Positions 54,622-63,944 are shown, counted from the first letter of the stretch. The stretch: 64,000 bases of DNA from Ureibacillus massiliensis 4400831 = CIP 108448 = CCUG 49529 (GCF_000772965.1 NZ_JPVQ01000001.1:235824-299823); one strand, 5' to 3'. The notes: a model not told the origin generated them from the sequence alone. Program-made: numbers and translations.

Positions 54622-55146
54622 ATGAACTTTGGTTTATTACCTCCTAAAGATTATCTTCTAACATTTGAAGAACTTAGAAATTCTATACTTGTTAAAGGAC
54701 CTATATTTTATAAAACATGGGATGCAAAATGGCGTCTTACGTTAGTTGAAAATTTAGAGATTATGGTTAAACAATTATGGGAAATAGGGATTGATCAAAT
54801 TTATATTGATGGTTCTTTTGTAGAAGATAAAGCTCATCCAAATGATATTGATGGTTATTTTGAATGTGATTTATTAGATCTCGCCACAGGTGATTTAGAA
54901 AGAAAGCTTAACGCTTTAGATCCATATAAGGTTTGGACTTGGGATAGCAAAACAAGAAAACCGTATCGTGGGTATACAAAAAAACAGTTACCGATGTGGC
55001 ATAGGTATAGAATTGAACTATATCCCCATGTCGGATTTCCTTCTGGAATACGAGATGAGTTTGGGAATGATCAACAATTTCCCGCTGCATTTCGAAAGAC
55101 AAGAGATACATATTTACCAAAAGGAATTGTGAAAATTATTAAGTGA
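54622..55146 (+). CDS. nucleotidyltransferase-like protein (DUF6932 type), possible toxin
   Basis: 174 residues. DGSFVEDKAHPNDIDGYFE around residues 71-89 has the GS...DxD pattern of the DNA polymerase beta-like nucleotidyltransferase fold. The gene overlaps an XRE-type regulator by a few bases, which is the layout of toxin-antitoxin or defence modules; minimal nucleotidyltransferases of such modules modify RNA or proteins. Role here is inference. AAGGAGGGG precedes ATG. Own terminator-bounded unit between two conserved core genes suggests horizontal gain. Confidence 0.7.
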   Translation: MNFGLLPPKDYLLTFEELRNSILVKGPIFYKTWDAKWRLTLVENLEIMVKQLWEIGIDQIYIDGSFVEDKAHPNDIDGYFECDLLDLATGDLERKLNALDPYKVWTWDSKTRKPYRGYTKKQLPMWHRYRIELYPHVGFPSGIRDEFGNDQQFPAAFRKTRDTYLPKGIVKIIK

Positions 55147-55595
55147 TGGTGGGATTAGAAATGATTAAAACTGAGAATGCTTACAAAAAAGCTTTAGAGA
55201 AACTACAAAAGGATAAGGATTTTATTAAATTACAAAGAAGAGAGCTTGAAAAATTGGGGTTAACAACAGAACAGATTGAGAAAGCATTAGAACCTGCTGT
55301 TTCATTTCATGAACAATTGAAAGAAGAAGTTGTTTATTACGAGCGGATTAAAAGAGGAGAATTTGAAACAATTATTAATCTTCATAATTTAGGGAAAACT
55401 ATAATAGCTTATAGGATTTATCTCGGACTTAGTCAACAAGAATTAGCGGATCGATTAGGAGTTGCAGCTGCACAAGTATCTAGAGATGAGAGAAACGAAT
55501 ATTACGGCGCAACAATTGAAAGAATACAACAGGTAATGGAAGCTATGAATATGTTGTCAAAAACAGAAATTCAATCAGAAATTATGATATCTTAA
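55146..55595 (+). CDS. XRE-family helix-turn-helix protein, possible antitoxin
   Basis: About 149 residues: helical N-terminal half (to about 80) followed by an XRE/Cro helix-turn-helix (YRIYLGLSQQELADRLGV, then AQVSRDERNEYYGA). It begins at the stop of the nucleotidyltransferase-like gene (TGATG overlap); GTG 55143 and ATG 55161 (with GGTGGG ahead) are alternative starts. Likely neutralises its partner and represses the pair, by analogy with toxin-first modules. Confidence 0.72.
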   Translation: MVGLEMIKTENAYKKALEKLQKDKDFIKLQRRELEKLGLTTEQIEKALEPAVSFHEQLKEEVVYYERIKRGEFETIINLHNLGKTIIAYRIYLGLSQQELADRLGVAAAQVSRDERNEYYGATIERIQQVMEAMNMLSKTEIQSEIMIS

Positions 55596-55599
55596 ATTT

Positions 55600-55630
55600 A
55601 TCGCCCCTAGGATAAAGGGCGATTTTTTTA
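55600..55630 (+). terminator. terminator after the XRE gene
   Basis: ATCGCCC and GGGCGAT stem with a 10-nt loop and seven T. Confidence 0.85.
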
Positions 55631-55666
55631 TGTAGAAAATGCCTCTATAATAGTTAATACTACACT

Positions 55667-56089
55667 TTAGCCCTTCAATCTCGGGCGTTCGCGTAATCCT
55701 TTTTCGAATCGTTTTAAAAGCTCCTCTTTCGGAAGGTCCTTTTCTAACAATTTTTTTAATAATTGTTCCGCATATTTTATTCGAACTTGCTTTACTTTAC
55801 CTTTCATTAATACTGATACCTTTTCTCCAATTTCTTTGATTTCACTCACGACTACAGAAAAAGGAGCTGGTTCATTTTCAGGAAATGAAATAACCACATT
55901 CGCATCAAATACTTCCCCTGAAGTTTGTAATTCTTGGAACGAGGCGATATGTTCTTTTGAAATAAAAATTTCTAAAATCCATGACTTATAACTATTTTCT
56001 TGATTGATTACAATACCATCAATCAAAGGAAAATTAAGTTCTTCATCATCTTTGATCAAATCAAAAGAGAGCATTTTAAATGTCTTCAT
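55667..56089 (-). CDS. ywpF: YwpF-like protein
   Basis: 140 residues on the minus strand, YwpF-like family of unknown function. Starts MKTFKMLSFDLIKDDEELNF; mainly beta-rich N-terminal part and a charged helical C-terminus. No signal peptide. It lies next to ssbB (ywpH) as in B. subtilis, divergent from it. The minus-strand ATG follows GGAGGAATG. Confidence 0.85.
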   Translation of the reverse strand: MKTFKMLSFDLIKDDEELNFPLIDGIVINQENSYKSWILEIFISKEHIASFQELQTSGEVFDANVVISFPENEPAPFSVVVSEIKEIGEKVSVLMKGKVKQVRIKYAEQLLKKLLEKDLPKEELLKRFEKGLRERPRLKG

Positions 56090-56231
56090 TACTCATTCCT
56101 CCACATTTATTAGTTAATTTCAGTATAACATAGAAAATTGCGAAACTTATTAATTGGCAGTTTTTTAAAATTGCCGATAAAGCTTTATTTTCCTTCAATT
56201 TACCCGTCTATCAACAAATCTATCCATGTTG

Positions 56232-56275
56232 AAAACTGATTTTTCATTATGAGAATTAAGTTAAATTCAATTTTT
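56232..56275. promoter_or_regulatory. ComK box of ssbB
   Basis: AT-box 1 is a perfect AAAA-N5-TTTT (56232-56244). AT-box 2, AAAT-N5-TTTT (56263-56275), has one mismatch. The boxes are 18 bp apart, one of the three known ComK spacings (8, 18, 31). A promoter (TTGCCA 56282-56287, 18 bp, TAAGAT) follows. Confidence 0.78.
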
Positions 56276-56333
56276 CGTATTTTGCCAAAATTTGACCTTT
56301 CAGATTAAGATAATAGCGAAGGGAGGTGCTGCA

Positions 56334-56801
56334 ATGAATCAAGTCGGATTAGTTGGTCGAATTACAAAAGATCCTTTATTAAAAAAATTATCAGAAGGTC
56401 GTACACATGTAAGCTTTACGTTGGCAATTAATAGGAATTTCCGCAATAGTGAAGGAACCATCGAAGCGGATTTTGTCCTTTGCAGTGCATGGGGAAAACT
56501 TGCTGAAAGAGTCGCCGAATATTGCGGTAAGGGATCGCTTGTTGGCGTCAATGGTAGATTACAGACACGGTCATATACGAATAAGGAAAACATAAAGGTC
56601 TACACAACCGAGGTTGTAATCGATGACGTCCGATTTTACATTTTAAAATCGCCAGGGGACAAAGACTCTCCGGAATCAACTGAAGGTTCGCAGGTGGCAG
56701 AGTCATTTGCTAAATTTGAGAATGTTGAAACTAGAGACAACTACGATAAACCAAACGCATTTGAATTACCAAGAACTGAAACAGAACTGCCTGTTAGGTA
56801 A
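56334..56801 (+). CDS. ssbB: competence-associated single-strand DNA-binding protein SsbB
   Basis: Binds single-stranded DNA during transformation. 155 residues: OB fold (1-105; NQVGLVGRITKDP, EADFVLCSAWGKLAE) and a C-terminal tail of about 50 residues ending TELPVR. It lacks the acidic DDDLPF tip of SsbA, as B. subtilis SsbB does, although its tail is longer. ATG 56334 follows AGGGAGG. The ComK box upstream supports competence control. Confidence 0.92.
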   Translation: MNQVGLVGRITKDPLLKKLSEGRTHVSFTLAINRNFRNSEGTIEADFVLCSAWGKLAERVAEYCGKGSLVGVNGRLQTRSYTNKENIKVYTTEVVIDDVRFYILKSPGDKDSPESTEGSQVAESFAKFENVETRDNYDKPNAFELPRTETELPVR

Positions 56802-57013
56802 ATGAAAAAGGATAGCAAAACTATTTTATACGAGGACAATCAAATAGGGTTTTCAAGTTTGTAAAAATTCTCTTTCTCTATACTTAATCTTATCATACCA
56901 AAGATCATCAATTCATTAGGGGATAAATATGAATTGATAAAAATTACTTACTTTTATTATTACAAATCATCATTCATCAATCGTTATAGTTCTAAAGAAA
57001 AGGTACTCTCAAT
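56802..57013. other. ssbB downstream region
   Basis: A 20-codon frame begins at ATG 56802 directly at the ssbB stop but shows no family features. No terminator was found. Confidence 0.3.
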
Positions 57014-57560
57014 CTTGCGTGTTCCACTTAGCTGACCACCGATTGTTTGGATGGTGAGAATCGGTGGGGGCTACTTAATATTTTAAAAGGAAATTAATTA
57101 AAACTTGCGTGATCCAAAAATATTTAGCTAGGCTAGCCACTGATTCTTTTGGATGGTGAGAATCGGTGGGGAGCTACTTAATATTTAAACAAGAAATTCA
57201 ATAAAACTTACGTGATCAATAATATTTAGCTAGGCGCTGATTCTTTTGGATGGTGGAATTGGTGCGAGCTACTTAATATTAAAACAAGAAATTCAATAAA
57301 ACTTGCGTGATCCAAAAATATTTAGCTGGGCCACCGATTCGTTTGGATGGTGGAATTGGTGAGAGCTACTTAATATTAAAACAAGAAATTCAATAAAACT
57401 TGCGTGATCCAAAAATATTTAGCTGGGCCACCGATTCGATTGGATGGTGAGAATCGGTGGGGCTACTTAATATGTAAAACGAAATTCAATAAAACTTGTG
57501 TGATCCAAAAATATTTAGCTGGGCATCAATTCGTTTTGAATTGGTGAGAGGCTCCTTAAA
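57014..57560 (+). repeat. six tandem hairpin repeats
   Basis: Units start at 57014, 57104, 57207, 57302, 57399 and 57495 (lengths 90, 103, 95, 97, 96, last partial). Each has CTTGCGTGATCCAAAAATAT, then TAGCT, an arm like CCACCGATTC, a loop TTTGGATGGTGA, a return arm GAATCGGTGG, AGCTA, and an A-rich linker. In unit 6 the arm reads CATCAATTC/GAATTGGTG and in unit 4 the return arm changes to GAATTGG, so changes on one side are often matched on the other. No coding potential. Confidence 0.9.
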
Positions 57561-57599
57561 ACAGATCTTTGTATATCGCTTGGGTGATTCTACGAAAAA

Positions 57600-57777
57600 A
57601 CACATATAGCAAATCAAAATCATCCCCCTAAAAATAAGCATTTAAAGGAGGTGATATTAAAATCACTGCTGACCGACCGCACAGTAGTGACCCATTCTTC
57701 CTTAACTCTACATAGTAGAGTATGACAACTTAATATTGCGAGGATAAACAAGAAATCGGTAGGTAATGTAAAGGAAA
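57600..57777 (+). other. possible mini-gene or leader before a terminator
   Basis: AAAGGAGGTGAT at about 57651 is a full Shine-Dalgarno sequence, but no ATG follows at normal distance. From ATT the frame reads IKITADRPHSSDPFFLNST and stops. It could be a short peptide with a rare start, a fragment, or a coincidence. Confidence 0.25.
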
Positions 57778-57816
57778 ACAGAGCTGAAGAAGAGGAACTT
57801 CGGCTCTGTTTTTATA
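57778..57816 (+). terminator. intrinsic terminator without an assigned gene
   Basis: CAGAGCTGAAG and CTTCGGCTCTG form a perfect 11-bp stem (one G-T pair), A-rich before and TTTTTA after. It shows that something upstream, probably non-coding, is transcribed. Confidence 0.88.
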
Positions 57817-57861
57817 TTTTCTGGGATTATTAGTTTGCTGCTGGAGAGTTAAGTACGGCTG

Positions 57862-58460
57862 CCAGTTTTATGTCCGTTCGGCGGTGGTTTATGTCCATTC
57901 ATACGGGTTTTATGTCCACTCAGAGCGCGTTTATGTCCATTCGTTGGATGATTTTGTCCAGATGTTAAATTTATGTCCGTTCGGCGGTGGTTTATGTCCA
58001 CTCACTTGTGTGTTAAGTCTACTCCGAGCGTGTTTTAGTCCATTGGCAGGTGGATTTTGTCCAGATGCTAGATTTATGTCAGTTCGGCGTGGTTTATGTC
58101 CGCTCACTTGTGCGTTAAGTCCATTCAGAGCGCAGTTAAGTCCAATGGCAGGTGAATTTTGTCCAGATGCTAGATTTATGTCCGTTCGGCGGTGGCTTTT
58201 GTCCACTCACACGGTTGTTAAGTCCACTCCGAGCGCAGTTAAGTCCATTGGCAGGACGATTATGTCCAGATGCTAAATTTATGTCCAGTGAGCGTTGGTT
58301 TTTGTCCATTCACTTGGGTGTTAAGTCCACTCCGAGCGCAGTTAAGTCCAATGGCAGGTGAATTTTGTCCAGATGCTAGATTTATGTCCAGTGAGCGTTG
58401 GTTTTTGTCCACTCACTCGGCTGTTAAGTCCACTCCGAGCGCAGTTAAGTCCATTCATTG
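57862..58460 (-). repeat. GGACAAAA repeat array 3 (inverted)
   Basis: The same family as arrays 1 and 2 but on the other strand: TTWTGTCCAYTC and GTTAAGTCCAYTC every ~20-21 bp. A super-repeat beginning ATTTATGTCC recurs near 57970, 58075, 58177, 58278 and 58381, i.e. every 102-105 bp. Frames on either strand here are non-coding by-products. Confidence 0.92.
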
Positions 58461-58500
58461 GGGGGTATTTTCTGATTACATGATATTCACTGAAATAGAA

Positions 58501-59135
58501 TGAATTATCCGCTCAATTATAGCCCTAAGTGATCCAAACCCGAGGCTAAACGATCCAAAGAAAGCTATGTGCCCAAAAGAGTCCCGTATTCGCCCCAATC
58601 CCACAACTAAGTGCTCCAATGAATCATTTATGTGATCCAATCATCCAATCAAAACTCCATGTGCCCCAAAGAAAACTCGCTTAAAAAAAGACAAAGCTAT
58701 CCGCTCAATTATAACCTTAAGTGATCCAAAGCGAAGCCCAAACGATCTAAAAAAATCTATTTGCCCAAAAGAATCCAATAACCGCCCCAATCCCACAACT
58801 AAGTGCTCCAATGAATCAATTATGTGATCCAATCAAAACCTCATGTGCCCCAAAGAAAACTCTCTTAAAAAAGACAAAGCTATCCGCTCAATTATAGCCC
58901 TAAGTGACCCAAAGCGAAGCCCAAACGATCCAAAAGAAACTATGTGCTCAAAAGAGTCCAATATCCGCCCAAATCAGATTACTAAGTGCTCCAATGAATC
59001 ATTTATGTGATCCAATCAAAACTCCATGTGCCCCAAAGAAAACTCGCTTAAATAAAGACAAATCTATCCGCTCAAATTATATCACCAAGTGATCCAAACA
59101 AACTTTATCCGCCCAAATCCGACCATCTAACGTCC
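58501..59135 (-). repeat. TGATCC/ATCCGCTC repeat array C (inverted)
   Basis: Related to arrays A and B in reverse: ATCCGCTCAATTATA, AGTGATCCAAA, ATGTGATCCAATC, ATGTGCCCCAAAG. ATCCGCTC begins at 58507, 58699, 58882 and 59066 (192, 183, 184 bp). One 184-bp unit splits into nine sub-units of 19-22 bp. The last unit is decayed. Confidence 0.9.
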
Positions 59136-59163
59136 AAACTAAATCGCCTAACTAAATTCCCAA

Positions 59164-59193
59164 ATAAAAAAGGAGAGCATTTTCAGCTCTCCT
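59164..59193 (-). terminator. terminator for ywqA
   Basis: On the minus strand AGGAGAGC-loop-GCTCTCCT then TTTTTTATTTG. It lies 200 nt beyond the ywqA stop; the intervening sequence shows nothing. Confidence 0.8.
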
Positions 59194-59394
59194 AAATAGC
59201 TTCCATATTGAATTCTGCCTACGTATCCACATTCTCCATTTAGGACGTGGGGTTCGCATTTCAATCAAGTCACCGCACTCAAAATCTGTCAGTTTAACCG
59301 CACTTGCACTCGGCCATTACATTCTCAGTCTACACATGATCCGTAATTATACACTGTACCTATACACACCCGCACGCACCGCACCCATCACTTC

Positions 59395-62250
59395 TTAACT
59401 CCTCACAACATCTGCATCCAGCGTCAGTAAATCAAGTAATTCTTCATCTTGTAGTTCTGTCAGCCAGTTGCTTGATTGGATAAGTTCCTCTGATAGGGCG
59501 GATTTTAGTTCGATCATTTTGTCGATTTTTTCTTCGATTGTGCCGATGGTAATAAATTTATGCACCTGCACGAATTGAGTTTGACCGATTCGATATGCGC
59601 GGTCTGTTGCTTGATTTTCTACAGCCGGATTCCACCAGCGATCTGCATGTAATACATGGGAAGCAGCAGTCAAATTCAACCCAGTGCCACCAGCTTTTAA
59701 CGATAACAAGAAAATAGGGAATTCTCCTGCTTGGAAGGCGTCAACCAATCGATCTCGTTGGCTTTTTGGCATACTTCCTGTTAAAAACGGTACATCCACA
59801 TCTAGCAACTCACTGAAGCAATGTTGCAATAAATGACCCATACCAATATACTGAGTGAAGATCAAACATTGCTCGCCATTCTCTACAATTTCACTAGCAA
59901 GCTCGACAATGCTTTTTAGCTTCACAGAGCGCTCCATCATAACCGTTGCATCCTCAAAAGGTTCCTTTAAATAAAGGGCAGGGTGATTACAAAGCTGTTT
60001 TAACTTACTCAACATTTGTAAAATTCGACCCTTCTTCTCAAAGCCACTCATACTTTCCATTCCGACAAGTGTATCTTGAATGTACCCTTCATATAGTGCC
60101 GCTTGCTCACTCGTTAGTGGACAGTATTTTTTCGCTTCCAATTTATCTGGTAAGTTTAATTGTAAATCAGGATCATTTTTCGTACGGCGTAACAAGAATG
60201 GACGAATCTTCATTCGCAAAATCTCTTTATGACGGTCCGACTCATCTCGCTCAATTGGCAATATATACTGTTCCTGGAACTTTCCAAAACTACCTAAATA
60301 CCCTTTATGAATGAAATCAAAAATCGCCCAAAGCTCAGACAAACGGTTTTCAATCGGCGTTCCTGTTAGGGCAATATGATGGTCACCCATCAAACGACGT
60401 ATTGCCCTTGACTGCAGCGTTTGCATATTTTTAATATTTTGTGCTTCATCAAGTACAATCGTCGACCAATTCACACGCTCTAAAAATTCAACATCCTGCG
60501 AAACTGTACCATACGTTGTCAAGACTACATTTGGCTGCGCTTCATGAATATATCCAACAAACTCATCATCTTTCGCTCTTGAAGAACTATAATGGGTAGA
60601 CACACGAAGAGAAGGTGCAAACCGTTCCAATTCCTTTTGCCAATTTCCTAATACAGAAGTAGGACAAACAATGATTGCAGGATCATGTACCTCGAGTTCA
60701 TTCACGGTATGCAAAACATAGCTTATCAACTGCACCGTTTTTCCAAGCCCCATATCATCTGCAAGCACGGCGCCGAATTTTTGCTCGCGCATGAAGACAA
60801 GCCATTCAAAGCCTTCTTGCTGATAGGGACGTAATTCAGCCTGCAACGTACTAGGTACAGCGACAGCTGGTAAACCTTTTTTCTCTGATAATTGATCCAC
60901 GTAGGTTTTCAATGAACGCTGCATTTCAAAGGCGAACAACGGATCATCCCGCAATGCGTCATCTTCATCCGCTGACTCTTCCTCAGCAGGAGCAGTTAAT
61001 TCTTCTGGCAACTCGCGGAACAATAATTCACGGACCGTCCAATTTTCTTGCTCTGCCTTATCCATTAACTCACGAATGCCGTTCATCCATTCTGCATCGA
61101 GACGGAACCACTCATTTCCAATGCGGACAAATTCACGTTTTTCATTGACCATCTGACGGAACTGTTCCTCAGAAATTTGTGAGCCGCCAACAGAAAGATT
61201 CCATTTGAAGGTCAAAATATCATCGAGTCCTGCAACTTTTCGAGTCGTCATATTATTCGCACTTACGCGAACCCGTAATCTTGTTTGTTTCAGCTCTTTC
61301 AACCAAGCAGGTAAAATAACCTCAAAGCCAAGTGCTTGAAGCTTCGCAAAATCATTTCGCAATAATTTACGAACATCAGGATCCTCTAGCTCAATGTACA
61401 AAAATTGATTCGCAAAATCGCTAGAAATATTTGCCCCTTCAATTTGAATCAAATCAAGTATCTGCTTTTGTAATGAAACAATCTCATCTGCATAAGGCAT
61501 CCACTTTTCAGGTAGAGTATCAGCAATTGGCAAATGACGTTTACGAACAGCAGGCGTCCATACCTTTGCCGTTTTCACATTACTGATGACTGTTTCCAGT
61601 AGCCACATTTCCGAATCCTCTTCTGGCTCGCTTAATCGCAATGCTACACGCACGTCGCCAACCGAACGCTCATTGTTAAGCGGCCATCCCCCTTCTTTAA
61701 AGAAAGGCAGTAGGGAAGGGATATCCTCAATCATAAGTCCTGAAAATGCTAATTTTTGCTTCGTTGCAACCGAAAGTATTTCACTTAATTCGGCTAAGTC
61801 GACATCAATCGAACCTAAAGAACTTTTCACATGAGCATCTTCACCGAACATGGATGGCAATTCGAAAACTAGCTCATCTTCCTGAAACACGGCATAATCC
61901 CAAAGAGCACTGCTATTCCACAACAATTGCAAAGCCTTCACAACACCTATGAGCTTTTCCGATTCTTCATTCGCTCCTTGAAGTTGTACAAAAGGGTGAA
62001 TGTACTTAGGTGACAATAAATCCATGAACTCTGCGGAACTCAAATATAAAACATCATTTTCTACATTTGCATAGAGTCCGAAAAAATTCGGTTCATATCG
62101 GTAAAATAATTGATGTGACCACGTGGAAACGGGGCGCACCAAATTTTCGTCAGAGAAAGCTTTAACTGTATAAAACCCCGATTCTTGCTGATCTATCTTT
62201 AATCGCAATGTTTTCGCAAAGGGGGTAGCATTTCGTACATCATCAATCAT
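59395..62250 (-). CDS. ywqA: SNF2-family helicase YwqA
   Basis: 951-residue SNF2 ATPase, similar in size to B. subtilis YwqA. A poorly conserved N-terminal half (SNF2-associated region ends near 480) precedes the motor: Walker A DDMGLGKT near residue 495, DEAQ box VLDEAQNIKN near 598, motif III LTGTPIENRLSELW, and C-lobe LKAGGTGLNLTAA and ATDRAYRIGQ near 845-885. Likely translocates on double-stranded DNA, with a role in transcription recycling or repair unclear. ATG at 62250 follows GAAAGGAAAT and overlaps the end of ywqB by 4 nt, so the two are co-translated. Confidence 0.95.
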   Translation of the reverse strand: MIDDVRNATPFAKTLRLKIDQQESGFYTVKAFSDENLVRPVSTWSHQLFYRYEPNFFGLYANVENDVLYLSSAEFMDLLSPKYIHPFVQLQGANEESEKLIGVVKALQLLWNSSALWDYAVFQEDELVFELPSMFGEDAHVKSSLGSIDVDLAELSEILSVATKQKLAFSGLMIEDIPSLLPFFKEGGWPLNNERSVGDVRVALRLSEPEEDSEMWLLETVISNVKTAKVWTPAVRKRHLPIADTLPEKWMPYADEIVSLQKQILDLIQIEGANISSDFANQFLYIELEDPDVRKLLRNDFAKLQALGFEVILPAWLKELKQTRLRVRVSANNMTTRKVAGLDDILTFKWNLSVGGSQISEEQFRQMVNEKREFVRIGNEWFRLDAEWMNGIRELMDKAEQENWTVRELLFRELPEELTAPAEEESADEDDALRDDPLFAFEMQRSLKTYVDQLSEKKGLPAVAVPSTLQAELRPYQQEGFEWLVFMREQKFGAVLADDMGLGKTVQLISYVLHTVNELEVHDPAIIVCPTSVLGNWQKELERFAPSLRVSTHYSSSRAKDDEFVGYIHEAQPNVVLTTYGTVSQDVEFLERVNWSTIVLDEAQNIKNMQTLQSRAIRRLMGDHHIALTGTPIENRLSELWAIFDFIHKGYLGSFGKFQEQYILPIERDESDRHKEILRMKIRPFLLRRTKNDPDLQLNLPDKLEAKKYCPLTSEQAALYEGYIQDTLVGMESMSGFEKKGRILQMLSKLKQLCNHPALYLKEPFEDATVMMERSVKLKSIVELASEIVENGEQCLIFTQYIGMGHLLQHCFSELLDVDVPFLTGSMPKSQRDRLVDAFQAGEFPIFLLSLKAGGTGLNLTAASHVLHADRWWNPAVENQATDRAYRIGQTQFVQVHKFITIGTIEEKIDKMIELKSALSEELIQSSNWLTELQDEELLDLLTLDADVVRS

Positions 62251-63821
62251 ACTAGTAGATTTCCTTTCTCCAATTCTTCTTGTAGCGCTCGCAGTCGTTT
62301 ATGTTGTTCACTTACAGAATGAATATAGTCTGTCCAAAAATTCATCTTTCCACATTTTTTTGCAGCAGATTTCATCATTTTCCATATGCGCACTGCCTGT
62401 TTATAATTCAATCGCGATTTTTGCCCTACTTCCTCCATTGCGTAATAATGATATAACGGAAGTGTTACACTAGGTGCAGCATCTATTACCTCACGCAATC
62501 CACATGATTCTAAATATGAAATCGAAGTCGGGTACAACTGATGGATAGCAGCCCATTCCTCATATCGTTTATTCTTTAACAAATAATTTGAATACGGATG
62601 GATGCCATACACTCCGAAGGCAGAATATAATGTTTGCTCTTCTCGCTCAGTAAGTGAAATATTTTCATATAATTTATTCACTTTTTTCACATACATTTGG
62701 CGGTGGGTAGGTGTTAACGTAACATTAATAAATTGATTTAAATAAGGTAGGATTGATTTTAAAATTAACTCACTTGCAATTTGATCGTTCTTTGAAATAG
62801 CAAAGCGTGCTAATCCGAAGTAAATTAAAAGCTGCTCCTCATATACTATATTTAAATTATTTTTTAGATCAGAATAATTTTTCAATAAAATATAGAAAAC
62901 ATTTTTCATTAAATCAATAGGAACACCGTCTTTTGTAAATAGTACCTCGTCAAAATAAGCAAGCTCTTCCTCTGCACGGCTCTTTTCAACAAATAATGTA
63001 TCCCAAAATAGTAAATAAAGATTCATTCTTCTATTCATATAGCCTGTTCGCTCTATTAACAGTTCTCGTACCATTAATTGCAATGCATTGAAAAAGGGGT
63101 CCATCGCAAATAATCGAGATTTTGCAGTAATGTCATGAATATTATTTTGCAATGAATCAAATCTTCTGTCAAAAAAGTATTCAAAGTAATCATTTTGAAG
63201 TCGAGCATTTGATTTTGTCATGTGGTCCCAAATTTTATTCAAAACAGCAAGTTCCATAAATATGTGATAAAGAGGCTGCCACTCACGTTCGAATGGAAGA
63301 TGCTTCTTCAGCTTTGACATCGTATTGTCAGCAATGTTCGAGATTAAATAACTGTCCAGATGAGTGTCCGGTGTTAAAACATTCGACATGACTTCATCGA
63401 CCATTCGTAGCCAATTTTCTGGACTTCGTTCGGAAGCTAACTCATGAAGTGACACACTTTTTTTCTCTCGCCATTTCGCAGCCCAATCCTGGACGGACTC
63501 TAAATGTTGGTATAGGGAAAGTATCACACTTACTTTGTGACGACACATTCCATCTTGCGGACATGTACATGACATAATATTCGGAACGAAATGGATAATT
63601 ACTTCAGTTGTACGCACATCCTGCACAGATAAATAAAGTCTTTGGTTCGCGGGAATGTATCGTTGGAACACGACGGACTTATTACGTACAGCAAAAAGTG
63701 CACGTCGAATCAACTCCTCATCTTCTGTTACAGAAGGGTGAAACATCCGTTCAATTTGCTCTATATTTTTATAAATGAAATCTGCATGATCTCGTGCAAT
63801 CGCCGAAACAGATAAACTCAT
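62247..63821 (-). CDS. ywqB: SWIM zinc-finger protein YwqB
   Basis: 524 residues with a SWIM zinc finger near the N-terminus: Cys85, Cys87, Cys93, His95 (CTCPQDGMCRH, i.e. CxCx5CxH). The remainder is mostly helical and charged, without a known domain. SWIM proteins often pair with SNF2 ATPases, and the overlap with ywqA suggests one complex binding DNA or protein. AGGAG lies 12 nt ahead of the minus-strand ATG. Confidence 0.92.
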   Translation of the reverse strand: MSLSVSAIARDHADFIYKNIEQIERMFHPSVTEDEELIRRALFAVRNKSVVFQRYIPANQRLYLSVQDVRTTEVIIHFVPNIMSCTCPQDGMCRHKVSVILSLYQHLESVQDWAAKWREKKSVSLHELASERSPENWLRMVDEVMSNVLTPDTHLDSYLISNIADNTMSKLKKHLPFEREWQPLYHIFMELAVLNKIWDHMTKSNARLQNDYFEYFFDRRFDSLQNNIHDITAKSRLFAMDPFFNALQLMVRELLIERTGYMNRRMNLYLLFWDTLFVEKSRAEEELAYFDEVLFTKDGVPIDLMKNVFYILLKNYSDLKNNLNIVYEEQLLIYFGLARFAISKNDQIASELILKSILPYLNQFINVTLTPTHRQMYVKKVNKLYENISLTEREEQTLYSAFGVYGIHPYSNYLLKNKRYEEWAAIHQLYPTSISYLESCGLREVIDAAPSVTLPLYHYYAMEEVGQKSRLNYKQAVRIWKMMKSAAKKCGKMNFWTDYIHSVSEQHKRLRALQEELEKGNLLV

Positions 63822-63944
63822 AATGTATGATCGCTCCTAAAAAAGTCTGTCCTTTCATTATAACTTGAAAACGTCCTAATGATAAGCGATATGATTGGAA
63901 AAGAGTTGGAAGATTGAAGGTTTTTTTAGAAATGAAAGGTTTGG

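Noticed and set aside
56802..56864. 20-codon frame overlapping the ssbB stop
   Set aside because: Too short, not recognisable, no conserved features.
57640..57720. T-box or other known riboswitch near the orphan terminator
   Set aside because: No GGUGGNACCGCG or AGUA-type elements; no downstream biosynthetic gene.
57884..58503. Plus-strand repeat proteins over array 3
   Set aside because: Artefact of the same repeat in inverted orientation.
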